From the NCBI GenBank assembly GCA_029688955.1, contig JARUKZ010000032.1:1-50070 (forward strand): a stretch of DNA of 50,070 nt. The letters run 5' to 3'. Position 1 is the stretch's first letter. The number at the start of each line of letters is the position of its first letter. Under the pieces are notes generated by a model. That model saw only the letters and a program-made list of their open reading frames with translations, ran no database searches and had not been told where the DNA came from. Below are positions 36,101 to 45,430 of the stretch, one piece after another. This DNA comes from Chitinispirillales bacterium ANBcel5. GTDB lineage: Bacteria > Fibrobacterota > Chitinivibrionia > Chitinivibrionales > Chitinispirillaceae. The position numbers and the translations under genes were made by a program.

Positions 36101-38837
36101 CTGGCGAACGCACATACATTCTCAGCTCCAGGGAGTCGTACGCTTTTACATCCTGATTAACGACATTCAAACCGATGAAATGTTCATCATACCGGATCGC
36201 ACGAACATCAAATTCCACATGCTCCACCGGTGTTGTAAAAGAATAAAACTGACCGTCATTATCATCTCTTACACCATCTGATTCCACATAGAAATAATAG
36301 GTGGTTCTCTCTTCCAACCCCCCGATTTTCACATAATGAAAGCTGGTTGGCCGATCATAAATGTTTCCATCCTGTACGATATCAGGCGGCATATCTTTTC
36401 CAAAAACAATTCTGCTGTTATACTCACCATTGGGTGTATACCAAAAGATCTCTGCAGAATCACTTGTCACCTTACATACTTTTACATTTATAATTTCTGC
36501 ATCTCCCGGTCGGTTTTGAAGTGTTGTGAACTCAAAATATTCACCTCTGTTATCAATCGCATCACTATTACCGAAAAGATCCGACACTAACACATCGAAA
36601 TGATACGTGGTGCCATTTCTAAGTCCATCAAGTACAATTCTGTGAAATACCCCTGCTGAATCACACTCTTTTAGCTGAGAAGGTGAAGCGGTTATTTCTC
36701 CATATCGCACAGTACTGTTCCCAAAGCGACTCTGACGTATTTCTATGATTGCCTGATCATAGCCCACATGAACAATACGCACGGTTGCGTCAGGAGGTTC
36801 ATTAATCGGTTCATCTTTGGCAAGTCCCATAATTGGAACCATCATCACTGCTGAAGCATCAATACCAGACTCTGTCACATAGTAATTGTCATAATGCTCA
36901 TCGTGAAGAATTTCTGTAGGGTTTACTCCAGGCCATAGAGCGCCTACCGGTGGCCTGTAGGGATAAAATGCACCCGGAACGTTTTTCCCCTCAGGATTAG
37001 CAGCCCTGTGATGAATATGATTGAAGTTTTTATTCCCCACCCCAAGAATCATCGAAACATCCCAGGGATTGACCCCCAGCATATAATCCATCTGGCGAAC
37101 CATTACTTCTCTTACTTCCGGGCCTTTCCAATCGGTTGATGCGGGTGTGTTTGGCAACTCTAATCCCTGAACCCACTTTGCCATGTCCGAATAACAGTAA
37201 AGGTCAAAAATATTTCCAAACTGGTAGCGATTCCACATCCAGTCTTGCTGAATATGCATATATTTCCATACGCTATTATATCTGAGAATGTGCCCACCCC
37301 AGGGAAGTCCGTGATTGGGAAGTTCGATGCTCGCATCTCCGGTATGGGAAATTTGACTTATAGAATAGATCATTTGGTTCATCGTTCTCTCGATCAACCT
37401 TAGTCTCTCTTCCGAAGTTATACCTAATTGCTCACAGAGCTCTTCATCTAACAATATGAGTCTGAAAAAGCCCCACTTCGCAGGTACATGAACAGATGCC
37501 CAATCGGTATTGGCCATATCCTTGCTAAATTGTACATTGTTATTCGCAAACCAGCCCCCCTCAAAAGAGAAATTGTCAAAGACAGCATTTCCATGAGTAC
37601 CGATGGTTTGGTCGTAACATAATTCTTCCAGGTAAACTCTGTTGCCTGTTGCCCACATAAGCGCGACTGCTGCCAGGGCCAGTTCATCATTAACTGTGCC
37701 ATTACCATTGTAAGCTGGTGTTTCAGTCGCCTCCTGATTTTCTTTAGCATAAGCATATAACTCTTCGGCAACACGGATACATTTCTCTGCATACTCACTA
37801 TCAAAAGGCTCGTACAGCTTTCCTGTAAATGCAAGTCCTGAAGCAAAGTTGCCGAGTATATTTGCCCCCAGTTCAATACGTGCAGCTCTTGGTGGCCCTC
37901 CCCGATCCTGAGGCATCATGTCCTGAAACTCTGGCCTTCCCCACCACTGATGGTCCTGACCATAATCAGCAACCGATGTCACCATTGAAGTGATCTCTCC
38001 GCCCGCATTATCATAAGCGGTAAGAATATAATCAGCACCATGCTTTGCCTCATACAGCACATCGGGAATACCATCAGTGTTTATCGTGTGGTTATGATTT
38101 CTGCCGTAGTTATCAACATCACGATCCCTGAAAACTGCTGCTGCAAGTCCAAGCATTGCATGTAAAAAACTCTGAGTTATCCCCTCTTTAAGATGATCCC
38201 CGCAATCGTGCCACCCTCCGGGTGTAGGATCCTGGAGGTGACAAGCCGGATGGAACCAGGAATCTGAATCGCCACATCGGTTAACACCCGGAAACTTTAT
38301 GGCTGCGTCACGAACCCAACTGTAGATCCTCTCATCAATCCTAAACGGCACCGATTCATCTGTACCCACTCTGATAATGTATCTTCCCGGCCCTACCGAT
38401 TCCGGAATCATACCTTCATAGAGCGCCCCCTCCACAAGTTCACTCTCCATCTCATAACGCGTGTCACCGCCGGTAGTTATCTGAGCGTTGTTTGATGCAC
38501 GGATCCTCATTTGCCCCGCAACTTCTGTGTTTCTTGGTATGAGCTGCCCGGTAGCGACCATGTCCCCGGAGTTATATTCGATAACAGAAAACTGAGATGG
38601 TGACGAGCCCTGCGAAGCTACATAATAAAAGTATTTATTATCCTGTGGCCTGTACCCGGCCTGATTAACTCTCACCCGCCCAATCTGAATAGTGGCAGAA
38701 TCACGATAGAGCTGATCGAGTGTATCGGGGAGTGGCAGTGAAATCTGCTCATAGGAACGGGGGTCCTGATGCTGAGCACTTGAAGCGCTTAAAACAGTGA
38801 TGATCACTACCAGAAAAATTTTTACTATGCATATCAT
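33189..38837 (-). CDS. Giant multidomain GH9 endoglucanase
   Basis: The 1882-residue secreted protein starts with a signal peptide (MICIVKIFLVVIITVLSASS). An N-terminal Ig-like domain (VRVNQAGYRPQDNKYFYYV) leads into a GH9 catalytic module: GGWHDCGDHLK provides the Asp pair at residues 211 and 214, HHRAANP lies at 609-615 and the catalytic Glu is Glu 656 in VTESGIDAS. GH9 enzymes are inverting endo- or processive beta-1,4-glucanases. At least two fibronectin-III-like domains follow (about 690-880). A long series of unassigned beta modules comes next, several with an aspartate-rich YFDSSADGVIDNV or WFTDTGGEGTIDRI turn. The C-terminus is FlgD-like (GPNPFVFGETE onward), suggesting surface attachment or secretion. 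Its start has GGTGGAG upstream. Confidence 0.93.
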   Translation of the reverse strand: MICIVKIFLVVIITVLSASSAQHQDPRSYEQISLPLPDTLDQLYRDSATIQIGRVRVNQAGYRPQDNKYFYYVASQGSSPSQFSVIEYNSGDMVATGQLIPRNTEVAGQMRIRASNNAQITTGGDTRYEMESELVEGALYEGMIPESVGPGRYIIRVGTDESVPFRIDERIYSWVRDAAIKFPGVNRCGDSDSWFHPACHLQDPTPGGWHDCGDHLKEGITQSFLHAMLGLAAAVFRDRDVDNYGRNHNHTINTDGIPDVLYEAKHGADYILTAYDNAGGEITSMVTSVADYGQDHQWWGRPEFQDMMPQDRGGPPRAARIELGANILGNFASGLAFTGKLYEPFDSEYAEKCIRVAEELYAYAKENQEATETPAYNGNGTVNDELALAAVALMWATGNRVYLEELCYDQTIGTHGNAVFDNFSFEGGWFANNNVQFSKDMANTDWASVHVPAKWGFFRLILLDEELCEQLGITSEERLRLIERTMNQMIYSISQISHTGDASIELPNHGLPWGGHILRYNSVWKYMHIQQDWMWNRYQFGNIFDLYCYSDMAKWVQGLELPNTPASTDWKGPEVREVMVRQMDYMLGVNPWDVSMILGVGNKNFNHIHHRAANPEGKNVPGAFYPYRPPVGALWPGVNPTEILHDEHYDNYYVTESGIDASAVMMVPIMGLAKDEPINEPPDATVRIVHVGYDQAIIEIRQSRFGNSTVRYGEITASPSQLKECDSAGVFHRIVLDGLRNGTTYHFDVLVSDLFGNSDAIDNRGEYFEFTTLQNRPGDAEIINVKVCKVTSDSAEIFWYTPNGEYNSRIVFGKDMPPDIVQDGNIYDRPTSFHYVKIGGLEERTTYYFYVESDGVRDDNDGQFYSFTTPVEHVEFDVRAIRYDEHFIGLNVVNQDVKAYDSLELRMYVRSPEIINVDGQEVNFDDHFAFRVDIGIQYNSAGYQDEHFKEYLDPLVQAARPVKMDDTYDPETDTWAWYIPVPLGSAQMESGARFRIDLLMDSRSPWPPYEDLMNVPPQKEITDLDWSFKPHSRADGAPFDYPGLPEGEKDEDLDQNYWNIPVNPYITVYRKNEFVWGYSPSRSEQQTRQNHYELTSQIVDPLLNPSDEYVFIEQVNPVVTARGWARVNEDGVINDIWVNGERIVDVSSVARYDFQQDMYELAIPVPVQNGPNNVDVTIFAGPPEDCIDCMGCAFQNHSFYVDFRGAEAYPSSMSLRDLQDNPLGDTARIDTTVFNVLVRDLNANLDPSKPDTVWVSVVNPVNGDSIYIPLLETGDSTGNFRSIDPVEVVSLPPSQRGKNQISMRGGDVIWVTYIDPTDPTDISQAYLVSRADFPVPVDAWFTDTGGEGTIDRIVIRFNQVIDDPLDSIRLTIPDMEGRRLLTPSQDNFTIEEDVVYIDLNPELDRITGFEPGAQMTARTYLTYNEIVRESVVPVADRAGPILLDRALLFERVTGVYDTLQLLFSEPINPQKTVHQSLYLKQGNEIIPLTVLTILNSGTLNNSVTLLVYADGGAVKEEDYVFINPEGPIRDYAGNHAHPENTPVPVILRSALPRITSAHYFDSSADGVIDNVKFSLSSKVDVTDLSIEILWEMEDTVKIPAERISLFGDSGQDFFINIEGLVTGDSIITGGQMYMYAAFRNFSNDRLERAVNDSAAPVIKNATFAPGAVLEVGESYPDTLYVTFSESVAAIREPQPFTAVYGETGQQYTFNLHSITNQTSEQHVFIVNSIDGVEYPGTLDSIWIDTATQVYDSYLNVQTNENNRRSPLTVKPPPFTMKFSAGPNPFVFGETESIRLEAEPISLIPIEINLSGEVYIYDNVGNLVINEPLQKEDGSSKLYFDWNGYTSRGRKAGTGSYLAIIRVEGDTKSPEPDRGRITIGISD

Positions 38838-39055
38838 AAATCCGGCTCCACCTTAGTAGGATTATGTAAGTACAACACGCTATTCACTTTATTACTGTTT
38901 CAAAACTATCCCTAATTAATATAAAACTTAATTCTGCACATAGTGATACTTTAATCTATTTTATAGCTTTACCTGAAAAAAAGTGTAGACAGTTGTGTCT
39001 ACGGTTTTAAAAATCAGATTAGACGACCCCGGGTAAGCTGCAACTACCTGAAACA
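38838..39055. other. Divergent control region between GH9 and reductase genes
   Basis: No gene is seen. GTAGACA at 38985-38991 and TGTCTAC at 38996-39002 form a perfect 7-bp dyad with a 4-nt centre and a short T-run after it. It may be an operator for the GH9 gene or the divergent reductase, or a weak hairpin. Confidence 0.4.
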
Positions 39056-39069
39056 AAAGGCTCTTAGCA

Positions 39070-40014
39070 TTGATAGAAAGTAATGTTTTCATAACGGGCG
39101 TAAATGGCTTTGTCGGGCAACACCTTGCTATATATCTTAGAAATATCGGTATGATGGTGTATGGTACTGACGCTCACCCCTCTCCGGCAATGGAGTTTGT
39201 GACCTATACACAAGCACTGCTTCCGGACACACCTGCAATGGAAGCCATGATTAAGGCTGTTAAACCTGCTCAGATTTATCACCTTGCAGCTATCAGCTAC
39301 CTTCCAGAAGCAGACAACTCACCTCAGGATGCATTCAGAATCAACCTTTTAGGAACAATTTCGGTTCTGGATGCAGCAAAACGCTACGCGCCCAACTGTA
39401 GCATTCTAATCACCGGATCATCCAAAGAGTATGGCGCAGTATCAGCAACCGAACCAATCAGGGAAGAACTTACCCCTGTTCCTCACGATTTCTATGCTAT
39501 TTCCAAATACTCCGGCGAACTTATCGCAGCTCAATACTCCAGGCAATTTAACCTGGACTGCCGTTGCACACGATCTTTTAACCATTCCGGGCCAGGACAG
39601 AGTCCCAAATTCGTATGCTCTGATTGGGCGTATCAGGTAGCACAGATCGAGAAAAACAAGGCTCCTGCTACCATAAAAGTAGGCGACATTTCTGCGATGT
39701 TGGATTTCTGTGATGTAAGGGATATAGTTAAAGCCTACTATCTAATACTGAAAAAGGGCCGGTGGGGTGATATCTATAATGTTTGCTCCGGAAAGGGAAT
39801 TTCTCTTCAATATATCCTTAAATATTTGATAAATAAATCCTCTCAGCAGATTGAAATACTCCACCCTAATGAGAAAAGACGACCTAAAGGCCACAGTCTC
39901 AGCATCGTCGGGAACAACTCAAAACTTTGCTCCCATACCGGCTGGCGAGCACAAATCGCCATTGAGAAGACACTCGATGATCTTTTTGATTACTGGATGA
40001 AACAACCCAAATAA
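39070..40014 (+). CDS. GDP-sugar 4,6-dehydratase/reductase-like (RMD type)
   Basis: The 314-residue short-chain dehydrogenase has GVNGFVGQHLA near the N-terminus, the catalytic FYAISKYSGEL (YxxxK) and SITGSSKEYG-like region, and the SFNHSGPGQSPKFVCSDWAYQ segment characteristic of GDP-6-deoxy-lyxo-hexulose reductase (RMD) and GDP-mannose 4,6-dehydratase relatives. RMD makes GDP-D-rhamnose from GDP-4-keto-6-deoxymannose, for envelope glycans. No dehydratase partner is adjacent, so it could also be a UDP-sugar epimerase of the extended SDR family. TTG 39070 is preceded by AAAGG about 10 nt upstream; no in-frame ATG is better placed. Confidence 0.75.
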   Translation: MIESNVFITGVNGFVGQHLAIYLRNIGMMVYGTDAHPSPAMEFVTYTQALLPDTPAMEAMIKAVKPAQIYHLAAISYLPEADNSPQDAFRINLLGTISVLDAAKRYAPNCSILITGSSKEYGAVSATEPIREELTPVPHDFYAISKYSGELIAAQYSRQFNLDCRCTRSFNHSGPGQSPKFVCSDWAYQVAQIEKNKAPATIKVGDISAMLDFCDVRDIVKAYYLILKKGRWGDIYNVCSGKGISLQYILKYLINKSSQQIEILHPNEKRRPKGHSLSIVGNNSKLCSHTGWRAQIAIEKTLDDLFDYWMKQPK

Positions 40015-40111
40015 GGTAAGCTCTTGGACTGCAGGCCGGCTTTCATTTATTTTGGTTAATTATTTTGGATAGATAAAAGTAGATAAATATTTAATTCGAA
40101 GGGGTTATTGC

Positions 40112-41542
40112 ATGTCACCACACGTTGATATCTGGGCTAACCTGCCACATGCCATCAGAGATATTGAACTTGCCGACTGGGGCAGAAAAGAGATTGATGT
40201 TGCTCAAAAAGAGATGCCTGGTCTTATGGCTGTTAGAGAGAAATATGCCGCTGAGAAACCTCTGAAAGGGGTCAGGGTTTCTGGCTCTCTTCATATGACC
40301 ATACAAACTGCAGTTCTTATCGAAACACTTACGGAGCTTGGAGCAGATGTTCGGTGGGCATCCTGTAATATCTTCTCAACCCAGGATCATGCAGCAGCAG
40401 CAATTGCCCGCACCGGTGTACCAGTGTTTGCCTGGAAGGGCGAGAGCCTTGAAGACTACTGGGCCTGTACCTATCAGGCGCTTACTTTTCCGGGTAATAA
40501 GGGACCAAATCTTATTGTAGACGACGGTGGAGATGCCACCCTCCTCATCCATAAAGGCTACCAGCTTGAGGATGGTGATAAGTGGGCTTATGAGCCAGCA
40601 GAAAGCGAGGAAGAAGCTGTTTTAAAAAGCCTGCTTCAAAAAGTTCATGAAAAAAATCCACAACACTGGCATAGTGTGGCAAAAGAGTGGAAAGGCGTTT
40701 CGGAAGAAACGACTACCGGTGTACACCGCCTCTACCAGATGCTAAAAAATGACAAACTACTTGTTCCTGCAATAAACGTAAATGATTCTGTTACAAAATC
40801 AAAGTTTGATAACCTTTACGGTTGCCGGGAAAGCCTTGCGGACGGAATCAAAAGAGCAACCGATGTGATGATTGCGGGAAAAGTTGTGGTGGTGTGTGGT
40901 TTTGGAGATGTAGGGAAAGGATGCGCTCAGTCCATGAGCGGGTTTGGCGCACGGGTAATCGTTACTGAAGTAGACCCGATATGTGCCCTTCAGGCTGCAA
41001 TGGCAGGTTATCAGGTTACTACAGTGGAAGACACGCTTGGAATAGCCGATGTTTATGTTACAACTACCGGTAACGTAGACATAATTACAGCCAAGCATAT
41101 GTCTAAAATGAAGGATCAGGCAATAGTCTGCAATATCGGTCATTTTGACAATGAAATACAGGTTAGCCAACTCGAAAACTGGCCTGACATTAAAAAGGTC
41201 ACAATCAAACCTCAGGTAGATAAATATATCTATCCTGATGGCCACGAAATCTTTTTACTTGCCGAGGGAAGGCTGGTTAACCTTGGCTGTGCTACCGGAC
41301 ACCCATCATTTGTTATGTCTAACTCATTCACTAACCAGACTCTGGCCCAAATTGATCTATGGGAAAACAGAGATGAATATAAACCTAACGTTTACATTCT
41401 TTCAAAACTCCTTGATGAAGAAGTTGCACGCCTTCACCTGGAGAAAATTGGGGTTAAATTAACCAAGTTGAACAAAAAACAGGCTGATTATATCGGCGTT
41501 CCGGTTGAAGGTCCGTTTAAACCAGAACACTACAGATACTAG
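40112..41542 (+). CDS. sahH: Adenosylhomocysteinase
   Basis: The 476-residue protein is full-length SahH. It has the NAD-binding [20 protein letters not shown], the substrate-region [16 protein letters not shown] near residue 57, [10 protein letters not shown], and the universal C-terminal PFKPEHYRY. It splits S-adenosylhomocysteine to homocysteine and adenosine, relieving inhibition of methyltransferases. AAGGGG lies a few bases before ATG 40112. It heads the methyl-cycle and one-carbon group that continues to glyA; a hairpin follows at 41558-41589. Confidence 0.98.
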   Translation: MSPHVDIWANLPHAIRDIELADWGRKEIDVAQKEMPGLMAVREKYAAEKPLKGVRVSGSLHMTIQTAVLIETLTELGADVRWASCNIFSTQDHAAAAIARTGVPVFAWKGESLEDYWACTYQALTFPGNKGPNLIVDDGGDATLLIHKGYQLEDGDKWAYEPAESEEEAVLKSLLQKVHEKNPQHWHSVAKEWKGVSEETTTGVHRLYQMLKNDKLLVPAINVNDSVTKSKFDNLYGCRESLADGIKRATDVMIAGKVVVVCGFGDVGKGCAQSMSGFGARVIVTEVDPICALQAAMAGYQVTTVEDTLGIADVYVTTTGNVDIITAKHMSKMKDQAIVCNIGHFDNEIQVSQLENWPDIKKVTIKPQVDKYIYPDGHEIFLLAEGRLVNLGCATGHPSFVMSNSFTNQTLAQIDLWENRDEYKPNVYILSKLLDEEVARLHLEKIGVKLTKLNKKQADYIGVPVEGPFKPEHYRY

Positions 41543-41557
41543 TTTTTTATACAGATG

Positions 41558-41589
41558 ATGGCGGATGTGTATGATCACACCGCCATTTC
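41558..41589 (+). terminator. Hairpin between sahH and the ThyX-like gene
   Basis: ATGGCGG and CCGCCAT with an inner TGTG/CACA pair form a stem followed by only three T's. It may be a weak terminator or attenuator; transcription could still continue into the next gene, which starts 40 nt later. Confidence 0.5.
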
Positions 41590-41629
41590 TACTTAGAACA
41601 GAATATTCTAGAATAAATGAGGTAAAGGG

Positions 41630-42985
41630 ATGAAGGTAACCGGTATTGGCCTGTGTACTCCACCAGGAGCAAAAGACAATCCACAGGTGACACCAGAACT
41701 TCTTGCGAGCAGTCTGGCCCGATATTCCAGATCAAACAAAGGAATTGATACAATTCTCCAGTCAATAGACTGGAACGATCCGGATAAATCGGTAGACTCT
41801 ATTTTTCGCTTTGTGGATTACGGACACGCAAGTATCACCGGTATGACTGGTGGCATTGCCATAGCGGTTGATGACATCTCAATGTTTCTTGCATTTAAGA
41901 TTTTTGAGATTGCTCAGCTGTGTGATGGCCAGGAATCCAGTACCAGATATATTCAAATGGATAAATCAAGCCTGCCAGACCCGGAGCAGATCGGTATACC
42001 TAAGGATCTAAGAAGTGAATGGCTTGATCTAATGGTTGAATCCTTTGAAACTTACCACCTCACCTATGATGCCCTCGACAGAAAAGCAACCGAAAACCCC
42101 TCAGTGATTCGCCTGCCGGATGGTATAGACGAAAAAATTGCAAACCGTATCAGAAAAAACTATGCTCTTGACAGGGCCAGGTACTTTATCCCTTTTGCTA
42201 CTAAAACCAATGCTGCTTATGTCATGACTGCACGGGTTTGGGCAGAAACGGTTCGACAGCTCGATTCTCTGAGTATTCCTGAAGCTCAAAATTGTGCTAC
42301 ACTGATTCGTAAAGAACTCGAGAAATTTGTCCCCCGAATGGTCAGACACAGCTACCCTACGGAGGCAAGTAACGCCCAGTCAAAACTCCTTTCAGCTTAT
42401 TCAATCAATGAAATCTCTAATCATGGGGTAGGTATAAAAAACATCGACAACAAAGTTCATCTGTCTATTCTTGATGATACCCCCGATTTCCTTCCCCCAA
42501 TGCAATCTTTAGATGAAGCCTTTAGGGGCAAAACCAATCGCTACAGCACTACCGGTACTACTGTAAATCGGTGTATGGTGCGAGCTGCCTGGAACAACAT
42601 CGCAATTGCTGAACTGAGGGATTTAAACCGTCACCGTAGTGGTTACCGATTCTCCCCGCTCATTCCAAAGGGGTTTTATCTTCCGCAGGAAGTGTATCAC
42701 CCGGGTGTTGATGGCCTCTTAGACAAACAAAAACAGTTTACCGAAAAATTGGCCTTAAGCACAAAAGATTTCAGGTATTGTTATGGCCTGCTGCTTGGAG
42801 CCCAAACACCTTTTGAACATTCAACCCACCTGGATAAATTCATTTACGAAATCGAGCTACGTACCGGGTTGGGTGCTCACTATCGCTACGCACAGCATCT
42901 TAAAGATGCTTACGATAAGCTTATCGAACTGCGGCCTGAGCTAAAAGATCACCTGTCGATCGGGGATGCAGAACCTGAATTTTAA
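41630..42985 (+). CDS. Tandem ThyX-like (FAD-dependent thymidylate synthase family) protein
   Basis: At 451 residues this is about twice the length of a standard ThyX. The N-terminal half contains YGHASITGMTGGIAIAVDDIS and LCDGQESSTRYIQM, which align with the ThyX fold but have lost the RHR of the RHRxxSxNxxSxRY motif. The C-terminal half has ELRDLNRHRSGYRFSP, which keeps RHR but not the rest. Genuine ThyX methylates dUMP with CH2-THF, NADPH and FAD. With both motifs split over two copies, activity is uncertain and it may have a different substrate. It lies between sahH and an aminotransferase and upstream of glyA, consistent with folate-linked chemistry. ATG 41630 is preceded by GAGGTAAAGGG. 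Confidence 0.7.
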   Translation: MKVTGIGLCTPPGAKDNPQVTPELLASSLARYSRSNKGIDTILQSIDWNDPDKSVDSIFRFVDYGHASITGMTGGIAIAVDDISMFLAFKIFEIAQLCDGQESSTRYIQMDKSSLPDPEQIGIPKDLRSEWLDLMVESFETYHLTYDALDRKATENPSVIRLPDGIDEKIANRIRKNYALDRARYFIPFATKTNAAYVMTARVWAETVRQLDSLSIPEAQNCATLIRKELEKFVPRMVRHSYPTEASNAQSKLLSAYSINEISNHGVGIKNIDNKVHLSILDDTPDFLPPMQSLDEAFRGKTNRYSTTGTTVNRCMVRAAWNNIAIAELRDLNRHRSGYRFSPLIPKGFYLPQEVYHPGVDGLLDKQKQFTEKLALSTKDFRYCYGLLLGAQTPFEHSTHLDKFIYEIELRTGLGAHYRYAQHLKDAYDKLIELRPELKDHLSIGDAEPEF

Positions 42986-43243
42986 ATAAGTCTGGTTTAA
43001 TGCTTTCAGAGTGCACCGGCTTTGGATTATCGAGTGTAACAGTTATTTTAAATAAAGCTGCCAACCGATACTAATTACCAGCTCTGAACTGTTTTGATCA
43101 GAAAATTCCTATTTGACTCTAAATAGCGCACACTTTATTTTTCGATTGAATTGGTTTGATATAAACTTTTCTGCTTATGGCCGGAAAACTACCATTTAAG
43201 TTTTTTGGCCTCTTTTGTGATAATCCCTACTGGAGTTATACTC

Positions 43244-44539
43244 ATGGCATGTAATACCCAAGCGGTTGAGCTTAATGACGCAATTCGCTCAACAAATCCC
43301 TATGTACTTGATATGCTTTCAGAAAAAGGTCTAAACATTTTTTTCCCCAAAAAGGGTATACTTGCTCAAACTGCAGAATCAAAAAATTTAAAGATAAATG
43401 CCACTATCGGGATATCGCTTGAGGATGATGGTGAGCCGATGGTCCTTGATTCCCTAAACACTATGCTTAGTGTAGAAAAGGGAAGTTTTTCTTATGCTCC
43501 AAGCTATGGAAACCCCGATATTCGTGCTTTATGGAAAGAGATGCTGTTTAAGAAAAACCCCTCTCTTTCTAACCGCGCCATTAGCCTGCCGGTGGTAACA
43601 AGCGCTCTGACCCATGGCCTTTCCATGGCTGGTTATATACTAATCAACCCAGGTGATACGATAATTACTCCTGACCTTTACTGGGAAAATTACGATCTGA
43701 TTTTCAAACACACCTACGGCGCACAGTTTTCAACCTTCCCTACCTTCATTGACAACAAATCTTTTAACATTAAGGGGATGGAAGAGCAGCTAAATGCAGG
43801 ACCTGCAGGCAAAAAAATTGTAGTCCTCAATTTCCCCAATAACCCAACCGGATACACCGTAACAGAAACCGAAGCACAAGAGATAAAAGATGTACTCATT
43901 AGATCTGCCCAAAAAGGTAACACCATAACAGTACTGATAGATGATGCTTACTTTGGCCTGGTGTATGAGGATGGGATTATCCCAGAGTCGATGTTCTCTG
44001 TTTTAGCGGATGCTCATGAAAGAATTCTTGCGGTGAAATTTGACGGACCAACCAAAGAAGATTACGTCTGGGGTTTTAGAGTGGGTTTTGTTACCTTTGG
44101 AGTCGCGAAAAACTCAGAACAACTGTACAGGGCTTTGGAATCAAAAATGGCCGGTGCTATCCGCGCGACGATAAGCAGCGCATCTAATCTTTCCCAGTAT
44201 CTGCTCTATAATGCCTACAGAACCCCCGATTATAGTGAACAGAAAAGGGAAAAATTCAATATTCTAAAGAGACGGTATCAAAAAATCCGCAGCATATTCC
44301 ACAATCACCCCGAGTACAGCGAATACATTGAACCACTCCCCAATAATTCCGGCTACTTTATGTGCCTGAAAATGAAAAACGAAAAAGCAGAGGCCACCAG
44401 ACGTACTTTGATGGAAAAATACGGAACAGGTGTAATTTCCCAAAAAGGTCTTCTCAGAGTCGCCTTTTCTTCAATTCCTTACGATAGTTTGGATCAACTT
44501 TTTGAAAATATCTACAGAGCAGCACGTGAAACAGTTTGA
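43244..44539 (+). CDS. PLP-dependent class I/II aminotransferase
   Basis: The product of about 431 residues has the fold-type I layout. YAPSYGNPDIRALW is the N-terminal substrate loop, NFPNNPTGYTVTE the cofactor Asn region, LIDDAYFGLVYEDG the Asp that holds the pyridine nitrogen, and VKFDGPTKEDYVWGFRVGF the region with the probable Schiff-base Lys, followed by Arg. The spacing around the Lys differs from the usual SFSK pattern. Substrate is unknown. ATG 43244 with TGGAG 8 nt upstream is preferred to the in-frame upstream start at 43205. The HAD gene begins before its stop. Confidence 0.88.
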   Translation: MACNTQAVELNDAIRSTNPYVLDMLSEKGLNIFFPKKGILAQTAESKNLKINATIGISLEDDGEPMVLDSLNTMLSVEKGSFSYAPSYGNPDIRALWKEMLFKKNPSLSNRAISLPVVTSALTHGLSMAGYILINPGDTIITPDLYWENYDLIFKHTYGAQFSTFPTFIDNKSFNIKGMEEQLNAGPAGKKIVVLNFPNNPTGYTVTETEAQEIKDVLIRSAQKGNTITVLIDDAYFGLVYEDGIIPESMFSVLADAHERILAVKFDGPTKEDYVWGFRVGFVTFGVAKNSEQLYRALESKMAGAIRATISSASNLSQYLLYNAYRTPDYSEQKREKFNILKRRYQKIRSIFHNHPEYSEYIEPLPNNSGYFMCLKMKNEKAEATRRTLMEKYGTGVISQKGLLRVAFSSIPYDSLDQLFENIYRAARETV

Positions 44540-45224
44540 AAAAGTAAAAGCAGCAAAAGAAAACAGTCCTCCAATTAAGGGAATTATTTTTGACCTTGAT
44601 GGTACACTCTACAAAATGCACTGGATCATCCGCCCCTGGATGACCATAAAAGCGTTCCCCAACATATTCAGGTTGCCGCGGTTTTTAAAAGAGCGAAGCC
44701 GCTATGCCGGCCTCGATTTAAATTGCAAAAATGACCTGATGAACAAGCTGTGCTCCTCTTTATCTGTTATCGAAAAATGCCAACCCGAAGAGATTCAAAA
44801 ATGGATCGATACTGTTTTCTATCCATCCTTTGTGAGTTCGATGATCTTTTTTAAAAACAGTCGCCCCGGTGTTAACGCTACTCTCGAAAAGCTTAAAGAC
44901 TCGGGAATCAAACTGGGAGTTCTCTCAGATTACGACCTGGTGGCGGAGAGATTACAAAAACTCGGTATTGATACTTCATTGTTTGAAACGTTAACATCTT
45001 CTGAGTTTTATGGTGCTCTCAAACCATCGCCCCGCCCTCTGCTTGCTGTTGCTGAGCTATGGAATCTAAAGCCCGAAAATGTCCTCATCGTGGGGGACAG
45101 AGATGACACCGATGGCGCAGCTGCCAAAGCTGCCGGAATGCAGTTTCAAAAAATCTGTGATAAGGGTGAAGATCTAAATTCATGGTCTGCTTTGCAGCAG
45201 TATTTTTCAAATCTTTGCCGCTAA
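44526..45224 (+). CDS. HAD-superfamily phosphatase
   Basis: About 232 residues show all HAD motifs. IIFDLDGTLYKMHW (motif I, with the two catalytic Asp), GVLSDYDLVA (motif II), the Lys in LKPSPRPL (motif III) and VGDRDDTDGAAAKAAG (motif IV) are in order, with a cap of helices between I and II. Such enzymes remove phosphate from small metabolites (for example phosphoglycolate-type substrates). It overlaps the aminotransferase gene by 14 nt at GTG 44526 (an in-frame TTG at 44502 is the alternative), so the two are translationally coupled and probably work in one pathway. Confidence 0.85.
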   Translation: MKQFEKVKAAKENSPPIKGIIFDLDGTLYKMHWIIRPWMTIKAFPNIFRLPRFLKERSRYAGLDLNCKNDLMNKLCSSLSVIEKCQPEEIQKWIDTVFYPSFVSSMIFFKNSRPGVNATLEKLKDSGIKLGVLSDYDLVAERLQKLGIDTSLFETLTSSEFYGALKPSPRPLLAVAELWNLKPENVLIVGDRDDTDGAAAKAAGMQFQKICDKGEDLNSWSALQQYFSNLCR

Positions 45225-45327
45225 AAACCTAACGTTATCCCCTCAAACTGCATGCTTAAGTATTGCAATCACAGCTTGTCTGAAAATCTCACCTGATGCT
45301 TGTACAATAATTATTTTAATCACTGTT

Positions 45328-45396
45328 ATACGACTGGCGCAGAAGATGGGGTAACCATCGGGGAGTTTCCGGCTGAATCTGTCGCGCGCCTGGGCA
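45328..45396 (+). promoter_or_regulatory. ZTP (pfl) riboswitch
   Basis: The leader of glyA contains the hallmark conserved blocks of the ZTP/ZMP riboswitch in the right order: GACTGGCG, then a stem with GATGGGGTAACCATC and the following GGGGAG, and after a variable stem CGCGCCTGGGC, which forms the pseudoknot. This aptamer binds the folate-stress alarmone ZTP/ZMP and switches on one-carbon and purine genes, glyA being a common target. CCTG..CAGG with a TTTCTTT after it at about 45389-45411 could be the expression platform, or control may act at the ribosome-binding site AAAGGAG (45417-45423). Confidence 0.85.
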
Positions 45397-45430
45397 GATC
45401 AGGTTTCTTTAGCTTCAAAGGAGACTGTCC

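Noticed and set aside
37448..37876. 142-codon ORF inside the large GH9 gene
   Set aside because: Shadow of the GH9 frame; no motif or start signal.
45276..45308. Sigma-70 promoter before the glyA riboswitch (TTGTCT and TACAAT)
   Set aside because: The boxes are 21 bases apart, too far for a confident call, although a promoter must lie near here.
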